A stretch of DNA of 35,636 nucleotides from an uncultured Clostridiaceae bacterium. Its GTDB lineage: Bacteria; Bacillota; Clostridia; TANB77; CAG-508. Below the pieces are notes generated by a model, which was not told the DNA's origin, did not search any database, and saw only the letters and a program-made list of their open reading frames with translations. Where the stretch lies: positions 1-35,636 of the forward strand of contig CAKNOI010000014.1 of the NCBI GenBank assembly GCA_930990125.1, in the 5' to 3' direction. This document shows positions 15,548-23,171 of this stretch, one piece after another (the first letter of the stretch is position 1; each line of letters begins with the position of its first letter). Both the position numbers and the translations under genes were made by a program.

Positions 15548-16574
15548 TATATTAAATAAATTATTAAATATACTAAATATTCAACAAATAAATAAAATTA
15601 AAGAAATATTAATCATAGAAATGAAAGATATAGAAATAAAATACAAAGAAAAATCTTTAATTGTTTCGGGAGATGAAACAAGCCAAGTAATAAAAAAATT
15701 TATTGCCTGTAAAAAATTAGCAGGATTAACAGATAGGAGTTTAAAGGCATATTTAAATGAATTAGCTATGTTTTTTAAATTTGTAAATAAAAGCTATAAA
15801 TCCATTACAACGGATGATATAAGAGTTTATCTCGCAATAGCAAGAAAAAACAACAATGAAATAAGTATAGACAACAAAAGAAGATATTTAAATTCGTTTT
15901 TTGATTGGTGTTTTAATGAAGAATTAATTGAAAGAAATCCAGTAAAAAAAATAGATAAAATAAAATCAAAAAAACAAGTGAAAGAGGCTTTTACAGATAT
16001 CGAAATAGAAAAAATGAGGTGTGTTTTAAATTACGAAAAAATATATGCAAAAAAAGAATATCAAAAAGAAATAAGGCTTAGAAATATAGCAATATTTGAA
16101 ACGTTGTTATCCACTGGGGTAAGAGTAACGGAATTAATAAGCATAAAAAAAGAGCAAGTAGATAAAGGTCAAGATAGTTTGATTATTTTAGGAAAAGGAA
16201 AAAAAGAAAGACCAGTATACCTAAATGCTAGATCAATAATAGCAATAAAAAACTACTTAAAAGAAAGAAAAGATAATAATGAATATTTATTTATTTCACA
16301 TCCAATAACACATTTAAAAAATAATAAAGATGAAATATCTAATTGTACGCAATCTTGTATAGAATGTATGATTAGAAAATTAGGGAAAAAAGTTGATATA
16401 GAAGCTTATCCTCATAAATTTAGAAGAACTGCTGCCACTAATGCAGTAAGAAGAGGAATGCCAATAGAACAAGTACAAAAAATGCTTGGACATGCTACAC
16501 TTAATACAACTCAAATATATGTAAATGTTTCAGATATGGATGTAAAAATATCACACGAAAAATATTTGAATTAA
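15516..16574 (+). CDS. Second tyrosine recombinase (XerC/D-like)
   Basis: A 352-residue tyrosine recombinase in the middle of the early region, unrelated in position to the integrase. A SAM-like core-binding domain spans about 55-140 and the catalytic domain about 160-345. Visible catalytic residues are R203 (STGVRVTEL), a lysine in LGKGKKERPV, H300 and R303 (PHKFRR), H326 (LGHAT) and the nucleophile Y335 (TQIYVNV). It could resolve phage dimers, act on a host site, or invert DNA; no invertible segment is seen. It has a weak ribosome binding site and starts inside the previous ORF, so coupled translation is likely. Confidence 0.88.
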   Translation: MIDEKEELITNILNKLLNILNIQQINKIKEILIIEMKDIEIKYKEKSLIVSGDETSQVIKKFIACKKLAGLTDRSLKAYLNELAMFFKFVNKSYKSITTDDIRVYLAIARKNNNEISIDNKRRYLNSFFDWCFNEELIERNPVKKIDKIKSKKQVKEAFTDIEIEKMRCVLNYEKIYAKKEYQKEIRLRNIAIFETLLSTGVRVTELISIKKEQVDKGQDSLIILGKGKKERPVYLNARSIIAIKNYLKERKDNNEYLFISHPITHLKNNKDEISNCTQSCIECMIRKLGKKVDIEAYPHKFRRTAATNAVRRGMPIEQVQKMLGHATLNTTQIYVNVSDMDVKISHEKYLN

Positions 16575-16583
16575 GAGGTGTCT

Positions 16584-17022
16584 ATGGGAGGAAAAAAGTG
16601 GAGTACAGAAGATGAAAATTATTTAATAGATGTATGGCGGAAATTCGACAATTAATGCAATACAAAGACATTTAAATAGAGGAAAAGAAGCAATAAAGAT
16701 AAAAGCTACGAGATTAGGATTAAAAGGAGCTACAAGCAATTCATATAAATACATAACACCATGTAAAGCGTCAAAAATATTAGGAGTAGACAGACATAAA
16801 GTATATAGATGGATAAATAATGGACTTTTAAAAGCAAAATATCAAGCAATATGTAAAGAACGAAAAATGTGGTGTATTGATTTTGAAGATTTTATAGCAT
16901 TTCTAAAAAAGAATCAAAGCTTATGGGATAGTCAAAGAGTAGAGTTGTATTCTTTGGGATATGAGTATGAGTGGCTTAAGAAAAAAAGATTTGAAGATAG
17001 GAGAGAAAAGTGGAAGAAATAA
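16584..17022 (+). CDS. Myb/SANT-like DNA-binding protein, one CGG +1 frameshift
   Basis: With a +1 shift at CGG 16638 the product has 145 residues. The N-terminus (KKWSTEDENYLIDVWGNSTI ... KATRLGL) is a SANT/Myb-like helix-turn-helix of the kind used in phage regulators. A second helix-turn-helix follows (ITPCKASKILGVDRHKVYRWINNGLL). The shift restores the Trp-Gly turn in the first domain at residue 19. Without it translation ends after 22 codons. It starts 10 nt after the recombinase stop codon with a GAGGTG site, and overlaps the methylase-like gene. Confidence 0.82.
16638..16640 (+). other. CGG +1 frameshift site 5 (Myb-like)
   Basis: In-frame context TGG CGG AAA; skipping C gives TGG GGA AAT TCG (W-G-N-S). 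Glycine 19 sits between the first and second helices of the SANT-like domain. Confidence 0.83.
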
Positions 17023-17660
17023 TAAAAATAATAACAAACATGTCTGGAAAATATGCACCAACACTTATATTTGATGATTTTGTAAAAATGGTTGCTATAT
17101 CATTGAGTAATAGCACAGATATTATACACAATAAGGTCTGGGAAAATAGAGAAAGTCAGTATAAAACAATTGTATCAAAATATACAAAGGAAGAATTTCA
17201 GAATCTTGTTAAAATACTAACCTTATTAGTTAATCTATTTAATGAAAGGATATATGACTATTTAGGATATATATATATGAAATGTGAAATGGGCAATTCA
17301 AGAACGGGGCAATTTTTTACTCCTTTTAATTTATCAGAACTGACAGCTAAATTAAGCATTGACAATATAGAAAAAATAAAACAAACAAATGATATTATTA
17401 CCTTAAATGAACCAGCTTGTGGTGGAGGAGGATTAATTCTAGCATATTTAAAAATATTAAAAGATAATAATATAAATTACCAAAAAAGAGTAAAGATTAT
17501 TGCTCAAGACTTAGATTTTAGAAGTGTATATATGACATATATTCAATTAAGTCTAGTTGGAGCAAGAGCCAAAGTAGTTCAGGGAGACACTCTAACTGAA
17601 CCAGATACAAAAGATAAAAATTGTATATTTTATACTCCAATGTGGAAAGGATTATTATAG
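17010..17660 (+). CDS. N6-adenine methylase-like protein without a visible NPPY motif
   Basis: A 216-residue protein with a GTG start and the N6-methylase hallmarks GQFFTPFNL (about 100-108) and the SAM-binding motif I NEPACGGGGL (133-142), plus an AQDLD motif II. After VVQGDTL the catalytic Asn/Asp-Pro-Pro-Tyr/Phe motif expected for amino-methylation is missing; the protein ends at YTPMWKGLL. It is either a reduced phage family with a divergent catalytic loop or a SAM-binding relic. It overlaps the Myb-like gene. Confidence 0.72.
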   Translation: MEEIIKIITNMSGKYAPTLIFDDFVKMVAISLSNSTDIIHNKVWENRESQYKTIVSKYTKEEFQNLVKILTLLVNLFNERIYDYLGYIYMKCEMGNSRTGQFFTPFNLSELTAKLSIDNIEKIKQTNDIITLNEPACGGGGLILAYLKILKDNNINYQKRVKIIAQDLDFRSVYMTYIQLSLVGARAKVVQGDTLTEPDTKDKNCIFYTPMWKGLL

Positions 17661-17671
17661 GAGGACCAGCA

Positions 17672-18034
17672 ATGACAAATGAAAAAAGAGAAGCAATAGA
17701 ATATTTAGAAAGACAAATTAGAGTATGCAATGAAAATGCAGAAATATGTGATGATAATAATTTTGATGAGGAAGCAACACACTTAAGAGAAGAGAGCTAT
17801 ATGCTAGACACAGTCTTATCTCTAATAAAAGCACAGCAAGAAGAAATATCAAAATATAAAACATTATATGAAAGAGCTTTATCAGATGTAGTAAAGACAG
17901 ATAAGCAAATAGACTTAATGGCAGAGATATTTTACAAAAGATTTAAGGCAGAGTTGCTATTAGAATATGGATTTGAAAGTAAAAAAGAAATAAAACAATA
18001 TTTTGAAAGGAAAGTTGAAGATGTTAAAGATTAA
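17672..18034 (+). CDS. Coiled-coil hypothetical protein
   Basis: A 120-residue, highly charged helical protein (MTNEKREAIEYLERQI...). The ATG at 17672 is preceded by AGGAGG, which decides the start over longer readings. Such short acidic proteins are common in Clostridia phage early regions. Function unknown. Confidence 0.68.
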   Translation: MTNEKREAIEYLERQIRVCNENAEICDDNNFDEEATHLREESYMLDTVLSLIKAQQEEISKYKTLYERALSDVVKTDKQIDLMAEIFYKRFKAELLLEYGFESKKEIKQYFERKVEDVKD

Positions 18035-18236
18035 GGATAATGTAGATTTAAAAGAATTAGAAAAGTTTGGGTTTATAAAATATGACTATACACACTTATT
18101 AGTTTTAAGAAAAAAAGAACATGATTTTGCTGTAATAGATACGAGAAATAGAAGATATGAAATAGTTGACTTATGTAATTTAACATATAATTTAACTTAC
18201 GACCTAATCCAAGCTGGTTTAGTAGAAAAGGAGTAG
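18021..18236 (+). CDS. Small hypothetical protein
   Basis: A 71-residue protein starting MLKIKDNVDLKELEKFGF, a type frequent in phage early operons (a small alpha/beta fold with a DLIQAGLVEKE end). It starts within the previous ORF and has an AGGAAAG site. Confidence 0.66.
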   Translation: MLKIKDNVDLKELEKFGFIKYDYTHLLVLRKKEHDFAVIDTRNRRYEIVDLCNLTYNLTYDLIQAGLVEKE

Positions 18237-18239
18237 AGT

Positions 18240-18785
18240 ATGGAAGAATATAAATATTTTAATACGGTAGAAATATTAGATTTTTTAGGAATTAAATATG
18301 ATTTTGAAAATAATGAGGGAAAGCAGTACCCTTTTAAGGACAAGCCTAGCGATATAATATTTAGCTTTGGTTATATAACAATACCAAGAGAAGGAATAGA
18401 GAAAATAATACAAAATAAAATATCAGACAAAGACTACCATGGCATATTAAAAGAAATAAAAATGTTAGTACATATACCATTTTACTGTAAAAGAACAAAA
18501 AACACAGGAACTATAATTGTTAATGTGACAGTTGGATTCGCTTATGATAAGCAATATAAATACGGGGATATTACAAAGTCTTTACCCGAAGTGTGTTACG
18601 CAATAGAAAAGTATGGTAGAAAAACAAACGATTTTTATATCATAAATGATGATAATATAAATGATTTTATGAGTAATTATGTAATGAAAAATCAATGGGG
18701 AATTGGTGCCATGGAAGTAGTGTCAAGTCCAAAAGTAGAAATTGATGATAATTTTAAAGAAATAAGAGATGACGAAATGTTTTGA
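18240..18785 (+). CDS. Hypothetical protein
   Basis: A 181-residue protein, mixed alpha/beta (YKYFNTVEILDFLGIKYDFENN ... IIVNVTVGFAYDKQYKYGDI). No domain is recognised. It is the last ordinary gene before the late activator; a 73-nt gap without further features follows. Confidence 0.65.
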   Translation: MEEYKYFNTVEILDFLGIKYDFENNEGKQYPFKDKPSDIIFSFGYITIPREGIEKIIQNKISDKDYHGILKEIKMLVHIPFYCKRTKNTGTIIVNVTVGFAYDKQYKYGDITKSLPEVCYAIEKYGRKTNDFYIINDDNINDFMSNYVMKNQWGIGAMEVVSSPKVEIDDNFKEIRDDEMF

Positions 18786-18858
18786 GAATAAAAACAACCA
18801 CAAAATAAGAAACTTAACAGCTAAAACTAGTACAAGTTAAAATACAAAGGAGGGAATT

Positions 18859-19443
18859 TTGTTGGAAGATATACAAATTAAAATAGATGCAGAAGGTGCA
18901 GTAATTCTTGATAAAATTATATCAGATGCTGTGACCAAAGCAGTAAGAACAATACGTGAAGAAGAAAGAAAGCAATTAATGACCAAGTCTGACATAAGAC
19001 TGCATAATACAAAAATATTGTTAGAGAATTATAGAAATTTTAAGCAACATTCGCAAAAAAGCATAAAAAGTATTAACCAACTAGTAGAAGAAAAACTTCA
19101 AGAAATCTCAAAAGTAAACATAGATATTGATTTTTCACAAAAATGGGACGATATTTATGTTGATAGTATCGTAAAGTCTAGTGCTAAGACTGCTATTATA
19201 TTAAAACAAATAGATTCATTTATAGAGTATTACGACTTGAAATGTATGAGTTCTAAGAGAGAAGATATTCGCAGAAGAATTAAAGTAATAAAAATGCTGT
19301 ATATTAATGAAAAAGAAATGACTTACGAAGATATAGCAGAGAAACTTTTCATAAATGTACGAACTGTTGACAATACGAGAAAAGCTGCAACCCGTGAATT
19401 ATCAGCACTTTTCTTTGGAATTGATGGGGTTAAATTGTATTAA
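18859..19443 (+). CDS. RinA/ArpU-like late transcription activator
   Basis: A 194-residue protein with a C-terminal sigma-region-4-like helix-turn-helix (MTYEDIAEKLFINVRTVDNTRKAATRELS, about 154-182). This type of protein sits just before the small terminase gene in many Firmicutes phages and activates late transcription (RinA, ArpU). The likely target is the promoter at 19474-19502 directly downstream. The start is TTG (18859 or 18862) behind an AAGGAGGG site. The long N-terminal part is helical. Confidence 0.78.
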   Translation: MLEDIQIKIDAEGAVILDKIISDAVTKAVRTIREEERKQLMTKSDIRLHNTKILLENYRNFKQHSQKSIKSINQLVEEKLQEISKVNIDIDFSQKWDDIYVDSIVKSSAKTAIILKQIDSFIEYYDLKCMSSKREDIRRRIKVIKMLYINEKEMTYEDIAEKLFINVRTVDNTRKAATRELSALFFGIDGVKLY

Positions 19444-19473
19444 ATCTTTCAAAAAGCTTTCCAAAACGTTTCA

Positions 19474-19502
19474 TTGACATTACATTTTGAAGGATTTATA
19501 AT
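19474..19502 (+). promoter_or_regulatory. Late promoter upstream of terS
   Basis: TTGACA (19474-19479), a 17-nt spacer and TATAAT (19497-19502) are a perfect sigma-A promoter. Start is expected near 19509, leaving a leader of about 110 nt. It is strong by sequence, so a repressor, activator or attenuation must keep it in check in the lysogen. Confidence 0.82.
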
Positions 19503-19573
19503 TGTAATATCAAAAAATGTTTTTTTGGTGGACGCCCTGTTTTTTTCCTTTTCTTATAGTTATCATATATCAG

Positions 19574-19599
19574 AAACTACAGTTAATCTGTAGTTTTTT
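19574..19599 (+). terminator. Leader terminator between late promoter and terS
   Basis: AAACTACAG (19574-19582) and CTGTAGTTT (19588-19596) form a 9-bp stem with a 5-nt loop, ending in TTTTTT. It ends the early transcript and, lying after the late promoter, it also attenuates late transcription unless read through. Confidence 0.8.
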
Positions 19600-19621
19600 A
19601 TTATAGGTGGTGAAATAAATT

Positions 19622-20146
19622 ATGCCGAGAAAAGAAAGATCACAATATTACCAGGAAAAAATTAAACCTTTTTTAGAAATTATTGCTGCAGATGCTCGAA
19701 GAGGTTTAAGTAAAGAAGAAATAGCAAAAAATCTAGGAATGACCGGAAAGACATTGTATTTATATGAAAAGGATTTTGAAGAATTAAGAGAAGCATTAAA
19801 AAATGGACGAGAAGAAGCCAGCAAAGTTGTAGAAAATGAACTTTTCAAAAATGCTGTAGGATTTGAGTATATAGACAAAATTGTAACAAATAAGAAAGAA
19901 GTGCAATACGATGAAAATGGTAAGAAAATCAGTGAGAAAGTAGAGCCTGTTGTCCTGGAGGTTAAAAAACGTAAACCAGGAGAATTAGGAGCACAGATAT
20001 TTTGGCTTACAAATAAATTGCCAGAACACTGGAAAAACACACAGAATATTAAACATGAAGGAAACTTGTTAGCAAACAAACTGCCAGATTTATCAAAATT
20101 AAGCGTAGAAGAATTAAAACAGCTTACTAAGTTAGGAGATATTTAA
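19622..20146 (+). CDS. terS: Terminase small subunit
   Basis: A 174-residue protein with an N-terminal helix-turn-helix (GLSKEEIAKNLGMTGKTLYLYEK) that would recognise the packaging site, then a helical oligomerisation region and a C-terminal tail for contact with TerL. It has the layout of small terminase subunits of SPP1/PBSX-like phages. It overlaps the terL start codon by one base. Confidence 0.82.
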   Translation: MPRKERSQYYQEKIKPFLEIIAADARRGLSKEEIAKNLGMTGKTLYLYEKDFEELREALKNGREEASKVVENELFKNAVGFEYIDKIVTNKKEVQYDENGKKISEKVEPVVLEVKKRKPGELGAQIFWLTNKLPEHWKNTQNIKHEGNLLANKLPDLSKLSVEELKQLTKLGDI

Positions 20147-21674
20147 TGTCTGTAGCAAATAAGCAATATACGGAAGAAGAAATAAAACTGATTAAAAATG
20201 CTGCTAAGATAGAATTATCTAGAAGAAGCTTTTTTTATTTTTGTAACACTCTAGCCGATGATTTCTATCTGGAGAACAGGAAATATCTCAAAATTTTATG
20301 CAATACTTTGCAAGCTTTATATGAAGAAAGAATTATTAAAATTATTCCAAGCGTTAAATGGAGAATTGTCGGGCAAGAAGAGATAAAACAGTATTCTAAT
20401 TACCAGGTGTGTAAAAAGCTAATATTAAATATGCCCCCACAACATCGGAAAATCCAGAACATTAGTTAATTTTTGCTGTTGGGTGTTTGGAAAAAATCCA
20501 AAAGAAAAAATTATAACCGCTTCTTACAATGATACTGTAGCATCAGATTTTAGTAGGTATACTCGCGATGAAATACAAGCTTCTAAAATAGATCCGTTCA
20601 TGATTTGTTATTCTGATATATTTCCTAACACACAAATAAAACAAGGAAACGCATCTTTTGAAAAGTGGGCGTTAGAAGGACAACATTTTTCTTACTTAGG
20701 AGCTGGTATAGGCGGTTCTGTAACATCAAAAGGTGGAACGATTCTTATTGTTGACGACCCAATAAAAGGTGCAAAAGAAGCTTTTAACGAAAATTATCTA
20801 AATTCAAATTGGATATGGTATACCAATACGTTCCGTTCGAGAGTATCTGCTAAGGGCCGGAGAACCAATAGAAATAATCAACATGACTAGATGGTCTGAA
20901 AAAGATTTGTGCGGAAGACTATTAAATTCGGAAGAGAAGGACGAATGGTATGTATTAAAACTTGAGGCATATGATGAAAAAACAGACAGAATGTTATGTT
21001 CAGATATTTTAAATAAAAAAAGATATATGGCCCAGAAGAGTTTGTTAGACTCTTCTATTTTTAATGCTAACTACCACCAAAGACCTTTAGACTTAAAAGG
21101 AAAATTATATACAAGATTTAAAACATATACGCAATATCCGCGAGACGAAGAAGGAAACTTATTATTTGAAAAAATTATAGCATATACAGATACTGCTGAC
21201 GAAGGAGACGATTACTTATGCACCATTATTGCAGGTTTGTATAATAATGAATTATATGTTTTGGATGTTATCTATACAAAAGAAAGTATGGAAATAACAG
21301 AAGGCCTTGTTGCAGAGGCTTTGTTTGAAAATAAAGTAAATGAAGCAAAATTTGAAAGTAATAATGGAGGAAGAGGTTTTGCGAGAAACGTGGAATTTAT
21401 TTTGTTGCATAATTATTGTAGCAATAAAACTGATATTAACTGGTTCCATCAAACGGAAAATAAAAGAGCAAGAATATTAAGTAATTCTACCTGGGTTATG
21501 AAACATATTTATTTTCCGATTAATTGGAATATAAGATGGCCAGAATTTTATGAAGTAATGAATACTTACCAAAGAGAAGGGAAAAACGAACACGACGATG
21601 CTCCAGATGCAGTGACAGGATTAGGAGAAATGGTAATAGGAGAAGAAGGAGCTATAGAAGTATTCAAAAAATAA
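20146..21674 (+). CDS. terL: Terminase large subunit, two CGG +1 frameshifts
   Basis: The packaging ATPase and nuclease that drives DNA into the prohead. With +1 shifts at CGG 20446 and CGG 20858 it is a 508-residue protein, a normal size. The first shift restores the Walker A motif NMPPQHGKSRT (Gly101). Walker B follows as TILIVDDP, and the second shift restores RVSAKGGEPIEIINMTRW or a close equivalent (Gly238). The C-terminal nuclease domain shows AYTDTADEGDDY and HDDAPDAVTG. The zero-frame pieces end at 20469 and 20890, so neither is functional alone. All parts are well conserved, which argues against decay. Confidence 0.92.
20446..20448 (+). other. CGG +1 frameshift site 6 (terL, Walker A)
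   Basis: In-frame context CAT CGG AAA; skipping C gives CAT GGA AAA TCC, that is H-G-K-S of Walker A. The glycine is essential in P-loop ATPases, so this site shows most clearly that glycine is inserted and the shift is +1. Confidence 0.92.
20858..20860 (+). other. CGG +1 frameshift site 7 (terL)
   Basis: In-frame context GGC CGG AGA; skipping C gives GGC GGA GAA CCA (G-G-E-P), just before the conserved IEIINMTRW strand. Confidence 0.87.
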
Positions 21675-21689
21675 AGAGGTAAATAGATT

Positions 21690-23171
21690 ATGAACTTTGG
21701 AGATATAAAGATACCAAAAAAAGAGTTTGATGCAAAATGGTTAGATAAGGCAATAGAAGAAGGTAACGAAGGTCAATATATTGCTTCTGCAATACAAGAA
21801 CATCAAGAGTTTGTTAAACTAATAGAACAGGCCAATAGATATTATATAGGTTTTAACGATATTCTATGTAAAGAAAAAACAAAAGATAGAGTAGATAGAG
21901 TATATGAACAACAAATTACTAATCCATTAAGAACTGCTAACAATCAAGAGCCTCATGGCTTTTATTCTATCACTGTTGATCAAAAAATTTCTTATGGATT
22001 TTCCGATAGGATTCTACTAGACAGTAAAAATAAGAAATACAATGAAGAATTAACAAAATTGGCAAATCTACTATATAGTAAAATCGATTACTTGGCTTTA
22101 TATAGTAGTAACGCTGGTTTTAGCTGGTTATATTATTATATCAATAAAAATGTAGAATTTAAGATACAAGAATATGAAGCAAGTGAGATTATACCTTTTT
22201 ATGATTATAGTGAAGAAAAGACATTAAAATATATTCTACGATATTTTGAAAATGTAGCTATATTATATAAAATAGAAGGCTATGTCGAATATAGCCTAGA
22301 TAAACAAGGAATTTACCAAAAAGAAAAGACAATCTTAGGTAAAGAAAAGTTAAACCCGTATATGATGAGAAAAAACATCTTTGGACAACAAAGAAAAGTG
22401 GCAGAAAACTGGGGAAGATTGCCGTTTATCCGTTTTAATAACAATATAACAAATACACCAGACTTGTTAAAACTAAAACCTTTTATTGATGCTTACGATA
22501 TGATAGTAAGTAACTATGTAAATGACGTAGAAGACTTACAGCAGTTAATCTTCGTTTTAATTAATTATGGTGGGCAAGATTTAGAAGAATTTTTGCAGGA
22601 CCTAAAAAAGTATAAAGCAATCAAAATAAAGCGAAATGGTACAGGACATGATGGAGGAGTCGAAACTTTAAAGGTAGATATACCGGTAGAAGCTAGAATT
22701 AAACTTTTGGAAGTAATAGAGCAAAATATTTGGAATATAGGACAAGCAGTAAATCCGAAAGATTTAAGAGAAGCAGGAAAACTAAGTGGAGTCGCAATTC
22801 AGCAGCTTTATGGATTACTAGAGCTTAAAACCGGATTAATGATAAAGCAATATTATAACTCAATTGAGGAACTAATAGAAGCTCACAAGTTATACTTAAA
22901 AAAGGCCAAAAAACTAGATTATACAGAAGAAAATGTAGAACAAATTTATACTAGAACAATGATTAAAAATGATGCGGAAACTATTGAAAACTGTAAAAAT
23001 TCTGTAGGCATTGTATCCAACAAAACTATTTTGAAAAATCATCCTTGGGTATCTGATGTGGAGGCGGAAGAAAAGCAGATAAAAAAAGAAGAAGCAGAAG
23101 ACATGGAATATAACGATACCTTCCAAAAACTAACCAAGGAAGGTGAAAAGAATGAAAAATCTGGACAATGA
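21690..23171 (+). CDS. Portal protein (SPP1 family)
   Basis: A 493-residue portal protein forming the dodecameric DNA channel at the capsid vertex. Typical parts are the N-terminal YIGFNDIL and HGFYSITVDQKISYGFSDRIL segments, the WGRLPFIRFNNN loop, a long helix (DAYDMIVSNYVNDVEDLQQLIFVLINYGG) and SGVAIQQLYGLLELKTGL near the C-terminus. It starts 15 nt after terL with a GAGGT site and its 3' end overlaps the minor head gene. Confidence 0.9.
   Translation: MNFGDIKIPKKEFDAKWLDKAIEEGNEGQYIASAIQEHQEFVKLIEQANRYYIGFNDILCKEKTKDRVDRVYEQQITNPLRTANNQEPHGFYSITVDQKISYGFSDRILLDSKNKKYNEELTKLANLLYSKIDYLALYSSNAGFSWLYYYINKNVEFKIQEYEASEIIPFYDYSEEKTLKYILRYFENVAILYKIEGYVEYSLDKQGIYQKEKTILGKEKLNPYMMRKNIFGQQRKVAENWGRLPFIRFNNNITNTPDLLKLKPFIDAYDMIVSNYVNDVEDLQQLIFVLINYGGQDLEEFLQDLKKYKAIKIKRNGTGHDGGVETLKVDIPVEARIKLLEVIEQNIWNIGQAVNPKDLREAGKLSGVAIQQLYGLLELKTGLMIKQYYNSIEELIEAHKLYLKKAKKLDYTEENVEQIYTRTMIKNDAETIENCKNSVGIVSNKTILKNHPWVSDVEAEEKQIKKEEAEDMEYNDTFQKLTKEGEKNEKSGQ

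Noticed and set aside
13733-20860. Simple reassignment of CGG to another amino acid (as Gln or Trp in some Firmicutes)
   Set aside because: Reassignment does not change frame. Every site needs a +1 shift for the downstream protein to be read.
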